From: Endomychus coccineus
Taxonomy: Eukaryota; Arthropoda; Insecta; Coleoptera; Endomychidae
DNA: 64,000 nt
Direction of reading: 5' to 3'
Assembly (NCBI GenBank): GCA_958510875.1
Contig: OY294068.1
Location: 79,727,978 to 79,791,977, forward strand
Every line of letters starts with the position of its first letter. Within the stretch, counting starts at the first letter, position 1. The notes beneath the pieces were generated by a model, which did no database searches, had not been told where the DNA came from, and saw nothing but the letters and a program-made list of their open reading frames with translations. The translations under genes and the position numbers were made by a program. Below, in pieces: positions 29,799 through 41,510 of the stretch.

Positions 29799-32170
29799 AT
29801 GGATTAATCATGGGGAAGAGCTATAATCGTCGTAAAAAACTACACCCCTTAATATCTCTCGCGTTGCAAAAATTGCACTTTGAAAGATTTCTCACAGATA
29901 CCTCATTTACTATCGACGATTCTATAAAAGAATATTTATTCGAGTTTCTTAATCGTAAGTCTACAGATCTACAGATCAAAAAAGCTGAAACAATTGTTCT
30001 TCTCAGCCGTTATGAAATTTACAAAATTGAAACCTTAAATGGAGAACACGGAAAAACAGCTCAATTTTATATGATGTATATACAAATGGTCCACTATTTT
30101 CATGAGTTTACAAAGAGCATAAGAACAGGAGATTCGCAAATGTATTTGCACAGTATGCATGCCATCGCAGGGTATATGTTTATATTCAATCATCCAAATT
30201 ATTTTCGATAGTTACTTTATTATGAGAATAAACTTGCCAATGTTGACCGATCACATCCTGGCCTACAGATGAAGGTAGCCGGTGGATCTTTTGGAGTTCG
30301 CAGAACTGATTTTCCCGCATTCCCGTTGATCTCACGCTCGAACAGACGATTAACGCTGTCGCAGCAAGATCACTGACCGGAATAACCCATTTGACTGATT
30401 CGATACAAGCTCGCCAACGGTGAGCAATGGATCACGGACTCAGATCTACTGTAATTCCGCATGTTTTAGAAGAAGCTCACTTGGAACAGGTGTGTGAGGT
30501 TACAGCAGAATTACGACAAAGCAGCGTAAAATAAAATCATGAGCACTTACAAAAATTTATGGACACTTTAAAAAATAGCATGAACCCTTTCGACAAAGAT
30601 CTAGATGAAAATAAATTATTTAAATATTGTATCCGGGGCAGCTGCTACCCCTCACGTTGAAAAGTTTCTTCTAACTTGCGAAAAGCAAGGCAATGAATTG
30701 AGCGAAAATTTCGCATCGGAATGTCGCGTCAATAGCAGTAGGTACGAGAAAACAATAGAAAAATTCCGATACATAATTTTGCTCCAATAGTGAAAAAGAA
30801 AAAAGTTATAGTAGATGGAAAGATTTACGAAATCAGAATGCAGCGGGATATATTCGGGAAATTGCTCGGTCTTTCTCTAAAAGCAAACATTGATCTGTCA
30901 CTGGCTCTTACATATCCTCTTTAACCGGTTCCGCCTTCTCTTTTTCATCCGAATGATGAAACTGATAAAGCCACACTTTTAAGTTTGCTAGAGAAAAGAG
31001 TTATTTCTGAAGGTCCCGACTTTCAAGATGTCACGGTAGTAGATGGATTTTTTATATTATACACGTTGAAAAATCTTGGTTCAACATGCGCGGATATTTC
31101 GAAGCGAATACTTATGCATGTATGTTCGTATGACTCTTCGGAAATACATTTGATCTTTGATCGATATTTCCATCCATCGATCAAAGATCTAGAGCATGAG
31201 ATACGAGGGGTAAAAGAAGGGCGCGAATATCATCTAACTATCATTTATCCCAAATTTGCAAAAAGAATTGAAATCCACTAATTTTAAAGTAGCATTAATA
31301 AAGTATATTGTAAGTCATTGGGAAAGAGATGAAGCGTGCGCAGATATTATTAAAATCAAAATTATCTATGTAAACTCCGATATGTGTTATCGATTTTTGC
31401 GTTCTGACCGGGTTGTAACGATGAAACACTGGACTGTGTCTCTCATGAAGAGGCAGATACAAAGATAATCTTTCATGCATGCCGTATTAATCGACAATGT
31501 AATTTATGTATAAGATGTGGCGATACCGATATTTTCGTCCTAATGCTAAGCAACATGTGTTTTTAAAAAAATAAGGAAACAAAAATATTGTTAGACTTTG
31601 GGATAGGGAAGACAAGAAGGTGGATCAATGTTTCAGCCGTTTAAAAAACTATCAGCCCAAACTTAACTCGTGCACTGGCTGTTTTTCAAGCATTCACAGG
31701 GTGTGACCAAAATCCATCCTTCTATCGGAAAGGGAAAGTACGTCCTTTCAATATATTAGAAAAATCAGAAAAATATCAGAGAACTTTCATAAATCTTGTT
31801 GAAAGCTCTGATGACGCGTCATTCCTAGACATAGGAAAATTTGTATGCGAGTTGTATAATGAAAGAAGAATTAGTATTGTCAACAAAGCTCGCACCAAGA
31901 TTTTTCTTAAAACGTATGACATGAACGATTTTCTCGATAGTGGAATTATGAAATATGATGCATGCCTGTTGCCACTTTGCTCAGTGGAGCTTCGGCAACA
32001 AATATTACGAGCCAGGTACATCGGAGCAATCTGGACTGAAGCTCATTCGGCAATTCCAACACATTTGCAACCGATTAATTCAGGCTGGATAGAAGAGGAA
32101 GCAAAATACGTATTCCAATGGTTCGAAGGAGAACAGGTTCCCATATGCGGTGATTTAGTCATTGACGATC
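29799..32170 (+). pseudogene. Multicopy metazoan family protein, 3' part
   Basis: This continues the gene broken at 24823. When the LTR element and one GTAA are removed, the codons join in frame across the site. Readable blocks are 29799-30211 (Tyr-Asn-Arg-Arg-Lys-Lys-Leu-His-Pro-Leu, then Gly-Lys-Thr-Ala-Gln), 30605-30790, 30985-31281, 31690-31790 (Phe-Thr-Gly-Cys-Asp then Gly-Lys) and 31852-32165 (Cys-Leu-Leu-Pro-Leu-Cys). Many stops and frameshifts separate them. The order agrees with the C-terminal half of the same uncharacterised high-copy family. Decay is stronger than in the inserted element, so the gene was probably dying before the insertion or has drifted since. Confidence 0.65.
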
Positions 32171-32462
32171 TAGTACCGAAAATTCTGCAGGTACTTTGGT
32201 TTTTATACAGATATGTGTTTTATACTGATTTTCTCTTCTCTAGTAATATACGCTCTATGCTTATTTATTATTCAAATTTATTGTGTTGCTCGTTAATTTC
32301 AGATATTCTTAAAGAACATAATGACGCAGAAGATGATGATTTGGAAAGAAATTACGACGTTGATACTCATGCTGACAGTGATGATGACTCGCATTTGAAG
32401 GATGAAGAGGAATGCATGAATGTGTTGTATTTAAATAAAATGAATTTTGGAATATTTTTTGT

Positions 32463-33148
32463 ATAAAAAAACAACCCGTTTGTTTATTTAAAACCTAAAC
32501 TGTATTTCCAAGGTCAGGCGGCAAAAGTTTTTTTTTCAACGGAAAATGGATTTTTTCCTCCCATACCGATTGAATACGTCTGTTCTTTATTTTCGGTGAC
32601 TTCTTTTTACTGTATAACTCTTATCCAATAGAAAACAGACTGGCGAAAGTGAAAAAATTTGACGGGAAAAAGTTACATTATGAAACTCCAATTACGGGAA
32701 ATGCGCCATTAACAAAACGTCTGTTTATATATTTTTTTTGCTTTAATATATTTTAAATCAACAATTCTGGTCCAAACGGACAAGCCAAAATCAGTTGACA
32801 GAAAATTGCCATATTTGATTTTTTATTTGTTAAACTAATTTTTCTGCCCCATGAAATTTGTCTGTTCAGACTTTTTTCTATATTTTTATGTATTTACGCA
32901 TGCATACAAACAGAGAACAGACGAGCCTACATTACTTTTTCTTACTTGTTTTTTCTACATCTTTAATTAACAATTTAACCCCTTTATACTCACTATCGAC
33001 TTTTATCACTCAGGACTTTTATTATTCTTATTTACTAAACTATTATTCAAAACCGGTTTCATCCAGACGAAAATAATTGAAAAATCTTGGTAATGGCATC
33101 CCGTACTATAATATTCACCGTTCAGAGATAAGCGAATACTTGAAATAT
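32463..33148. other. AT-rich, no gene seen
   Basis: No family or structured repeat is recognised. Confidence 0.5.
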
Positions 33149-34074
33149 TCATATGATCGAATATTGTAGGATTGGCATATACATTGTTCCGTTTATCCGT
33201 TTGGAAGAATACAATGACGTAACAAGCTTTCTCGACTGCTGCACTTGTCTTAACAGCCCAAATTTCCCTTTTCGCATTAGTTGTTCATGATATTCCCATT
33301 TCCTGAACGGGATTAGGATTGGTGAATCACTCTTGATCGCTCGCAATAGCTTCTCTCTAATTATATCGTTGGGGAAGATATATTCTACCCTCGATTCCAT
33401 ACTATCGATCGAAAATTTAACTGGTAGCAGCGCTTTCTCTGATGATACAATCGTTATTTCGAGCACGTACTAATCGAATAGTCTGTCCTCCGAATGAAAT
33501 CATCGAGTAATCATTAAAAATGTTGAATATATGCTTCAGCGGAATCAGTGAGCTGTATGACTTAGTCTCATCGAAGACTACACTTTCTTCGGGGAAAGTA
33601 GACATATGCATAGAATCTGTTGGTGTATAGCAAGTTAATGCTCGGATGGCACTGACTATACCAGGATCTCGAACTGTTCCGATATCCCGACCACTCTCAC
33701 TATATGAGCATGTCAAAAAGAAAGGTTCCATAATTAGACACCAATACAACATTCCCAACTCCAGTTATCTCTATTTTACTTTTTATTGAAGGCTTTAACG
33801 AAAGCTGTAATCGATCTATATTCAGCTTTACGAATCCACTCATCGAATTTCGGTTGTTGGTATGTATAGAAAATCGGTGCGACAATGCTGTTGAACACAT
33901 CACCATCGTTGCGTACATACTTTCGTTTAGACATATTTTCTTATTTAAGACGAATACCTTAGGATTGTAGAACTGAACGGTTCGCTTTAGTAAGCAGCTC
34001 TCGCAGCTTAGGTGTTTTGTTGAAGACTGATGAATATTGATCGGAGGAGGTTCTTTTACTGCTATTAACAACAA
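33149..34074 (-). pseudogene. Capsid-like protein of insect DNA-virus/Polinton-like elements, broken
   Basis: Three overlapping reverse-strand frames (34074-33700, 33758-33417, 33466-33149) read on as one protein with two frameshifts. The central part has Ser-Phe-Gly-Gly followed by a Val-Arg-Ala-Arg-Asn-Asn turn. The third part has Arg-Glu-Lys-Leu-Leu-Arg-Ala-Ile and Ile-Pro-Phe-Arg-Lys-Trp-Glu. I associate these with beta-rich capsid-like proteins that occur in many insect genomes beside family B polymerases. This call is from memory and weak; that it is a decayed gene is safer. It lies 16 kb from the ATPase fragment, so it need not belong to the same insertion. Confidence 0.4.
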
Positions 34075-34099
34075 CCAAACCCATTTTCTCAGACTTCTT

Positions 34100-34860
34100 G
34101 TAAATGTAAATGTAGAATACTTTCTTCACCACGAAAATTTACTGTTCCCTCATCATGGCTACATACGAGTAAAGATGGCACCGGAGGCATTTTGTGTTGG
34201 TGGCCTAACACCATTTCTAAAAGTAAAATATCTTTTGCCATAAAATCGCAACAGTTACCTGAACGTGACTGGAATAGCTACTCCGCTGTAATACTCAGCC
34301 GAACTATATATGATGATTTCATAGCTGCCAGCAAAAAAGCCGAACAGGCTGAATATACAAGTGGCATTGACACAGATTTGGACAACTCTACCATGCCAAA
34401 TTATAAATTTTGTGAAAAACGCACAAGAAAAAGGAATCCCAGGTTCATATCGTCTTCAGAGGATGACGAAGTATTAGTTTCTTCCCCAATTGCAAACACT
34501 AGAAGATCGCCTCGATTTACATTGCCAACACCTCCTAAAATTCAAAGTAAGTTAATAACAAATTAAATTACCAAACAATTCTAGATTAAATAATAGTTAT
34601 CTATAGGCAGCATACTTATACTGATACCTAATTATTTATTTTAGAAAGACATTCACAGACATCTGTTTCTACAACAAAGACTTCCGAGCAGTTATCTGCC
34701 ATTTCTGGAGCAGTAGTAAACAGCCCTTTATCACCGTTATGTCAGTCAGACTCTAATAATTTTTCAAAACCTATTGACAACGTTAGAAGCAACCTTAACG
34801 GAAAATTGTCAGAAGTTGGCCAACCCTCTAGTAGTTCTCATGTCTTATTTGATAACAAAA
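34100..34860 (+). pseudogene. 5' exons of a DUF4806-like protein gene
   Basis: From about 34115 to 34546 one frame gives Val-Pro-Ser-Ser-Trp-Leu, then Cys-Trp-Trp-Pro and Trp-x2-Tyr...Lys-Lys-Ala-Glu-x-Ala-Glu-Tyr-Thr-Ser-Gly, an N-terminal layout common in insect DUF4806 proteins. A donor GTAAGT follows at 34547. An acceptor TTATTTTAG ends at 34644, and a second exon (34645-34860, Ser-rich) ends at another GTAAGT. The DUF4806 domain itself should be in a later exon. None was found before the LINE at 36212, so the gene is truncated or has a long intron. The start codon is not certain. Confidence 0.5.
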
Positions 34861-35940
34861 GTAAGTTAGATATTAATTACTTTTTACTGAAGAAAGTTAT
34901 TTCTTATGGACAGAACATGAATTTGAGGGAATTTCAAGAGTCTCTGACAAAGCTGGGACAAAAGAAATTAATTTGAGGGAATTTTCGACTTTATACTCTC
35001 CATTTCACATGAAAAATTGAAAATCTAATCCTTTTTTTATTTGAAAGCAATTTATGTTTTGAGATTTCGACATCTGAAAGAGTTTTAACAAATTTTTCAA
35101 TTAGATTTAAAATTTTTCATACCTCATTTGGAGTATGACAAAATTCCACTTTGCTTCAATACTTACATCACTTTCCTCACTTTTTAGGTAAATAACTATT
35201 TTAATTTCCTCTTTAGCGCTAAAGCTGTTAATTCCCAAACTGAATAATTGAAATATTATAGGAATGTAGGCTTTCACGGATAATTGAAGAATAATTGAAG
35301 TTGGAAGCTGCCTTATTATTTATTCAGTTACATGTGTTGTCTTATTTTAAAAAGTACCTACTTGTTTTATCTTTAGTCTTATTTTCTAAAATCAGAGTTT
35401 AGAGGGTCTTGTCTTATTTTAAAAAGTACCTAGTTGTTTTATATTTTATTTTCACTTATTTTTTGTACAATTTACTAAACTCATTTATGTTTACTTTTAG
35501 AATGTCTTCAAAAGTGTTTCAACATTGTTCCTACTAATTTTAAGTGGCTATTAATGTGATATGCAGTTTAAGTGTTCAAATGTTAATTTCTACTATAAAA
35601 AATAGAAGGATAGTAGAAACCGGTTCACACAAATCTATGTTTTTGAAATAAATCTTTTTAAAACAAAGTGATTGTATACCTATTGATACAAAACTGCAAT
35701 AATATACAGTGTGTCCCATTTAAAAAAGTGCAACTTTGCCGTGCCACTAATTTATGACCATCGCTGTATAATTGAAATTATTACTGTCGAATAGACACTT
35801 AAAAACCCTAAAACTTTTGATGTAGCTGTTATCTTTTTATATTTTACACAATAATCGACCGTTTCCAGACTTATCAGCAACCCTGTGAACAAATTTTGAA
35901 AGAAAACTGAAGTAAGACTCAATTAAATTTCCACAGAATC
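34861..35940. other. Intron-like AT-rich stretch with a short direct repeat
   Basis: GTCTTATTTTAAAAAGTACC occurs near 35338 and again near 35409. ACAGTGTGTCCCATTTAAAA near 35705 resembles a transposon end, but no partner was found. No coding sequence is supported. Confidence 0.45.
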
Positions 35941-35965
35941 TGTCCATGAAACGTAGACGTTATAA

Positions 35966-36094
35966 GAAAGATGTTCCATTCCGCAACTAGTTACAAAAAT
36001 TATGAACTTTTCGTAATCAGTGATATTTATTTCATCACTAGTTACGAAAAAGTTCAACATTTCGTTCCACTAGTTGCGGAATGGAACATCTTTC
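35966..36094. repeat. Inverted repeat, perfect 26-bp arms
   Basis: The arms are 35966-35991 and 36069-36094 (GAAAGATGTTCC... and its exact complement ...GGAACATCTTTC). The 77-bp spacer is AT-rich and partly self-complementary (AGTTACAAAAATTATGAAC against GTTACGAAAAAGTTC). It is probably a small MITE or foldback remnant. Confidence 0.8.
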
Positions 36095-36157
36095 GTAACT
36101 CCTAAGGGTTACGAAAAGAGTGTCACTATATATGTCGAAATTAGAAAAATAAATATG

Positions 36158-36211
36158 TATAGCATATGCCATGGATATATTTCAGAAGATAAAAAGATAT
36201 TGCCTGCATAT
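36158..36211. repeat. Satellite-like unit A, left part
   Basis: This is homologous to 50259-50311 (GCATATGCCATGG, then GATAAAAAGATATTGC). It is cut by the LINE, and the rest of the unit resumes at 39573. It preserves GCATATGCC without an insertion, which shows the empty target of the large element at 39662. Confidence 0.85.
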
Positions 36212-39200
36212 AAATATGTTATGGATAGGCTAGAATATTATGAAGAAATTGATAGTTATGATAATTTTAGCACAAAAATTTTAGATAAGGTAACTGAATG
36301 TAGTAAATTAATTCAACAAAACCATCCCTCCATACTTCATATGAATATACGTAGCATAAGTAAGAATTTTGATGATTTTCGCATAGTACTTCAGTCATTT
36401 AACAATTTTCATTTTGATGTAATTGTCTTGACAGAGACGTGGCAGGTTTTCTCTCTAGAGAATTATAACTTAGAAAATTATTTAGTGCATTATAATAAGG
36501 GCCAAATAAATAAGTCTGACGGAGTTATAGTGTATATCAAGGAAAGCCTTAATGCCTCTGTTGAAACAATAAATATCTTACAAACCAAAGCAGTGAGAAT
36601 AGTTTTAGATATAGATAAGATTAGGTATGGTATAACTGCACTCTACCGGTCTCATGAAATTAATATAGACGAATTTATTGAAAAGTTATCGGTATATCTA
36701 CCAACTTGTAAACAGTCTAATGAAATATTGCTGGGAGATCTAAATATTGATATAAAGAAGGAAGATAAAAATGTAAATGATTATCTAAATGTTTTGAGTG
36801 AAAATGGCTTTAAATCAATTATAAATGCATACACTAGAGTCACAAATATTAATAAATCTTGTATTGACCATATGTTTTTAAAAACTAAAATAGATATGAA
36901 AAAAATTACGGGCATTGTTCTACAAACGGATATAACAGATCATTATGCAACATTTATTAGTGTGAATAATATTTCGCCAGAGAAAGCGCAGGCACCTAAA
37001 CATGCAATAATTTGCGATAACAATCTATTTACACGTCTTATCAGTAAACTGTGTTGGGATAATGTTTTAAATTCAAACGATCCTGAAATAGCAACGACTA
37101 ATTTTATTAAATTACTTCAGGAATGCGATACTGCCTCAAAAAAAATAAAAAATATTCACATGACTTCACAAAACCGTAAACGCAAAACCTGGATAACGGA
37201 CGGAATTATAAAAAGTATACAGCGACGAGAACAACTAAAAAGGGAAAGTGTACGAGACGTAAATCTGTTACATGTATACAACAATTATAGAAATATGTTG
37301 CAGTTAATGATACGAAAAGCGAAATCCTCTTATTATAAGAAGAAAATTATGGAAACCCAAAATAATAAAAAAAAACTGGGAAATAATACGCGAAACTTCA
37401 AACGAATACAAAGCAAAGACAAACGTAAAAACTATAGTACATGACGGCATAACTTTAACTAACGAGGAACGCACCGAACAAGCAAACGCGTTAAATAATC
37501 ACTATTGCAGTGTAGGAAGGAACATGGCAGAAAAAGTAAAACACTCTTCTGATAACATTACTCCTCCCTCATCACCAAATATACCAATTACAGACACATT
37601 TTTCTTAACACCTGTAATAGAAAATGATGTTATTAGTGAAATAAATGACATGAAACCAGTCAAATCATCAGGGACCGATAATATAACAGTACACAATATA
37701 CGCTTGGTAAAAGAATTCATATCAAAACCAATGCAACACATAATTAATTTAATTTTTACTACTGGTATATTTCCCTCCGAACTAAAAAAAACCATTGTAG
37801 TACCTATTTATAAATCAGGGGACAAAACAAGAATAGTGAATTACAGGCCTATAGCCTTAATCTCGAACATAGCTAAAATAATTGAAGGCATAATTAAAAC
37901 AAAAATTATGACATATTTAGAAAGCAAAAAACTATTATCGAAATTTCAGTTTGGTTTTCGACGTGGTATAGGAGCGGAAGATGCAATTAATATTCCTACT
38001 GCAAAAATCTATAAAAACATAGATAAATCCATTCCGTCGGCTGCAGTTTTTCTTGACTTGGAGAAAGCTTTCGATACAGTCAGCCATGAGATACTGTTGG
38101 ACAAACTATATAAATCAGGAATTAGAGGTGTTACAAATGACTTAATAAAATCATACCTTCACAATAGGCAACAACAAGTTAAATTAGATAGTACTCACAG
38201 TACTTTACAAATGTCAAATTACGGGGTTCCACAGGGAACAATTTTAGGTCCCATATTATTCCTGGTTTATATTAACGATTTACTACAACTAAATCAAAAT
38301 TGTCTAATAGTGTCTTATGCAGATGATACTGTCATACTTTTCGAAGCTGAAAATTGGGATCTACTGAAAACAAAAATCATTCTTAAAATGAATATCATAA
38401 TGAAGTGGTTATCACTAAATTTGTTAACAATAAATATCCATAAAACCAAACTGGTACCTTTTACTTCATACGCAAACAATTTGCCATTGTATAAAACTAT
38501 CTGTTTAAGTAATACAGACAGACCAGATTGCTCAGAGCCTAACAAAAACTATGTTTTAGAAATTGTGTACAATATAAAATACTTAGGCATTTACATAGAC
38601 TCCCATCTGAAATGGGATGAACATATAAAAAACTTAACAAAGAAAGTTAGGAAACTATATTACATTTTTAAACAACTAAAGTTATATTTGTCGCAAAAAG
38701 ATATCCGAGTCGTTTATTATGCCCTGGTGCAGTCGGTATTACAGTACGGAATAGTAGGATGGGGGGGCGTATATGAGAATACGCTTAATAGATTAAAAAT
38801 AGCCCAAAATATAATACTAAAAATTATTCTGAACAAACCTAGATTGTTTTCTACAGTTCTACTGTACAAAGAGGCGTCAGTATGCAACATTAGGCAACTT
38901 TTCTTGAAACAAGCTATTGTCGATATTCAAAAATCGGTAAAAAATACTATTTCACATAACATCAATACTAGAGCACATAACAATAATGTATTAGCAACCG
39001 ATAAAGCTTTCAAAAACATTGGACAAAGATCCAGCTCCTATCTTGGACCGACATTTTTTAATTATCTCCCAACTCACTTGAAAGGTATATCAAACATTAA
39101 AGTTTTCCGAAAAAAAATAACATATTTCCTAATCCACTCGAACGAGTTACAACCGTTATACAATTATCTAATATGAAACAATCATAAATCCATAGTTGCT

Positions 39201-39572
39201 CCTTCATTATATCAAGTTTTTGGGTTGAACAATTTCTATTACTAGGGTAGTTGGATTGGTGAGACTAATAATTTATTAATCTTATAGAACTACCACCAGT
39301 AATTTAATAAAAGTTTCTATAGCACTACTAGAAACTGTAATAAATTTTTTTTTATAAATTTGTTATTGCGCTTTCACACAAGCTCTGCTTAGGAAAGTGT
39401 TTTAGCAATCAATAGTCACAAACTCTACTAACCTTTATTGTTTGTAAATTATTTAATTATTTAGTTTTAAATCAACTTTATAAAATACAGTAATTTACCA
39501 AATTGGTTAATTTTTAGAGATTTATCTTTTTCTGTATTCACAAACATTTTCAATAAAGGTCTCTCTCTCTCT
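36212..39572 (+). mobile_element. Non-LTR retrotransposon (APE-type LINE), TSD CATAT
   Basis: Both boundaries are fixed by comparison with the uninterrupted repeat unit at 50259-50345. CATAT is present at 36207-36211 and again at 39573-39577. The 3' end is a CTCTCTCTCT microsatellite after AATAAAGG, a tail type seen in CR1/L2-like LINEs. The coding sequence starts nine bases inside the left boundary and no ORF1 is present, so the copy is probably 5'-truncated. Confidence 0.88.
36221..39176 (+). pseudogene. LINE ORF2: APE endonuclease and reverse transcriptase, one frameshift
   Basis: The first frame (ATG 36221 to 37444) is an apurinic-type endonuclease. It shows His-Met-Asn-Ile-Arg-Ser (about residue 43), Thr-Glu-Thr-Trp, Gly-Asp-Leu-Asn, and a late Ile-Asp-His and Asp-His-Tyr. 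The second frame (to 39176) is RT, with Ala-Val-Phe-Leu-Asp-Leu-Glu-Lys-Ala-Phe-Asp, Gly-Val-Pro-Gln-Gly and Tyr-Ala-Asp-Asp (38316-38327). No RNase H follows. The frames join if a run of nine A near 37370 has lost or gained bases. The apparent ORF start at 36074 lies in flanking repeat and is an accident of insertion. Confidence 0.88.
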
Positions 39573-39657
39573 CATATCTTTCAAGGTGACCTCGAATATG
39601 ACAATCATATGCCTGGGGAGATATGGAATATTCATGGAATAAATGAATATGTTTAGC
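39573..39657. repeat. Satellite-like unit A, right part
   Basis: It resumes after the LINE with CATATCTTTCAAGGTGACCTCGAATATG. It matches 50307-50390 and ends at the left boundary of the 10.6-kb element. Confidence 0.85.
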
Positions 39658-40139
39658 ATATCGATGGCTTAATCTGCAAACCGGCCAACTCCACTTTTGA
39701 CCCAAAATCATTTTTTGACGTCGTTGAATGCGCGCGGTTGTCGCCTACAGGGTGCTAAAATCGTACAACTCCTAGCTTTTAAAATTAATGAGAAAACGAC
39801 TGACACGTAAAAAGGACAACGCCCGACAATAGACTTCCAAGTCCTGACGTCACAAGTAGGCGGAGCTCAACGAACCTTTCCAAACAAATCGATTTTACCT
39901 GTTAAAACGCCATAAGAAATTATTAAAGTGTTTATTGGATCTGCTTCCGTTGATAATAAGGATAATCGCGTACATTTTTGATAAGGCATCATTTAGTTGT
40001 AACCTATTTTCGAAAAAAAAACCACAGGTAGGTAAGATTTTTCATTAAAATTCAAGAATTGTTATATTTGTTGAGGTTATATTATTTTTTGAATTGAAAT
40101 ATAGTCTCATTATCTGTTGTTTCCGATTTCAGATATAGA

Positions 40140-41508
40140 ATGGCTTCAAGACATGTTTTACAGCTGTCCTCTATAAATGAATTTCTCGACAATGACAATA
40201 AAGTCATTAAAAAGGGTGAAAATGCCTTGGAATTGAATCATGTGTGAAACACATGCAGTTTGATGCTGATTTGATGATGATAAGAGGAGAAGTACATGCA
40301 AGCATGAAAGATAAATTCTATCATGTTGAAGTGAGAGTATGACATGTATAAGTTTTCCATTTTTACTGAACAATATTTTTTTTGCAGATCACACTGAATG
40401 AATCTTTTGATATATTATCTGCAAATTGTGCTTGTCCTAGAGGCATCAAATGTCACCATATCGCGACATTAGCTCTTTTTGGACACTAAAACATATCTGT
40501 GACTGACAAGGAATGTACCTGGAATGTGCCAAAATCAAAAAATGTACCAGTAAAAACAGCTGAAGAACTATATCCCCCAAAACCATATTCAGCTATCAAA
40601 CAAGTAATGAATGAAGAGCAAATTAATAATTTGAAAAAGAGGCCAAATGGTTTTGGTAACACTGTGGGCTTTACATGGCTTCTGCAAGAAAAAGATGAGG
40701 AATCTGTTAACTGTGACTTACCGATTATTGAAAATATTGTATCATCAAATGAGTTCACAGAGGCTACAAATCCAATAGACTTTTTCAAACAAAAATGTAT
40801 TGTTGACGATGAAACGATAAAAACAATAGCAATATTTACAAATGGGCAAACTCATAATGAAAAGTGGTCCTCGTGAAGAAGTTTCGACTTACAGCCAGCA
40901 ACTTTGGGGCAGTCATTTCTTCTTGTAAGCGGAACAAATTTCCAGAGAGCTTATTCAAAACACTAATTGGTGAGACTAAATTTCTTGTGTTTTTTAAAAG
41001 ACGTGAACTCATAATTAGCATAGTGTCTTTCTAACAAAATTATTTTTGTTTTAGGAGCTTATAATTTGGATGGAATAAAAGCCATTCAGTGGGGAAGAAC
41101 ACATGAAAAAAATGGAATAGAATTTCTCAAAACATCTTGAACCTGGATATACAATCAACAGGTATTTGGCTAACAAAATCAGGACTTTTGGGGGCCAGCC
41201 CTGACGGATTAGTAGGAGATGATTCCATTGTGGAGGTGAAATGTCCGTATTCATACAGAAATGTCCATTTATTTTAGGCATTGAAGAATACCGATAAATA
41301 TATCATTTATTATAATAATAATAACGAAGTTGTTGTCAACACAAACCATAACTACTACCATCAGATCCAAGGAAACCTACACATTTTAAAACGATCCAAA
41401 TGTTACTTGTGTGTATGGACATTGAAAGAAGTTACGGCAGTTCTTATTGAATATGATCCACTATGGGCAGAAAACTTACCACTGCTAGAAGATTTTTATA
41501 TAAAACAG
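40140..41508 (+). pseudogene. SWIM zinc finger plus YqaJ-type exonuclease gene, broken
   Basis: After the ATG at 40140, a segment with Cys-x-Cys-Pro-Arg-Gly-x-Lys-Cys-His-His (SWIM, about 40430-40460) is reached across an intron (about 40332-40387). From about 40850 the YqaJ/PD-(D/E)xK nuclease follows: Arg-x-Thr-Ala-Ser-Asn-Phe-Gly, Trp-Gly-Arg, Gly-Ala-Ser-Pro-Asp-Gly, Val-Glu-Val-Lys-Cys-Pro and a Tyr-Tyr-His-Gln-Ile-Gln-Gly helix (to about 41400). A second intron may lie at about 40969-41054. Stops at about 40487 and 40875, plus frameshifts near 40225 and 41138, break it. The pogo element at 41511 splits the C-terminus, which resumes at 43848. In intact relatives this protein may process transposon ends; that is inference. 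Confidence 0.75.
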
Positions 41509-41510
41509 TA

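Noticed and set aside
36074..36220. N-terminal 49 codons of the LINE ORF
   Set aside because: Comparison with 50259-50345 shows they are flanking repeat; the LINE begins at 36212.
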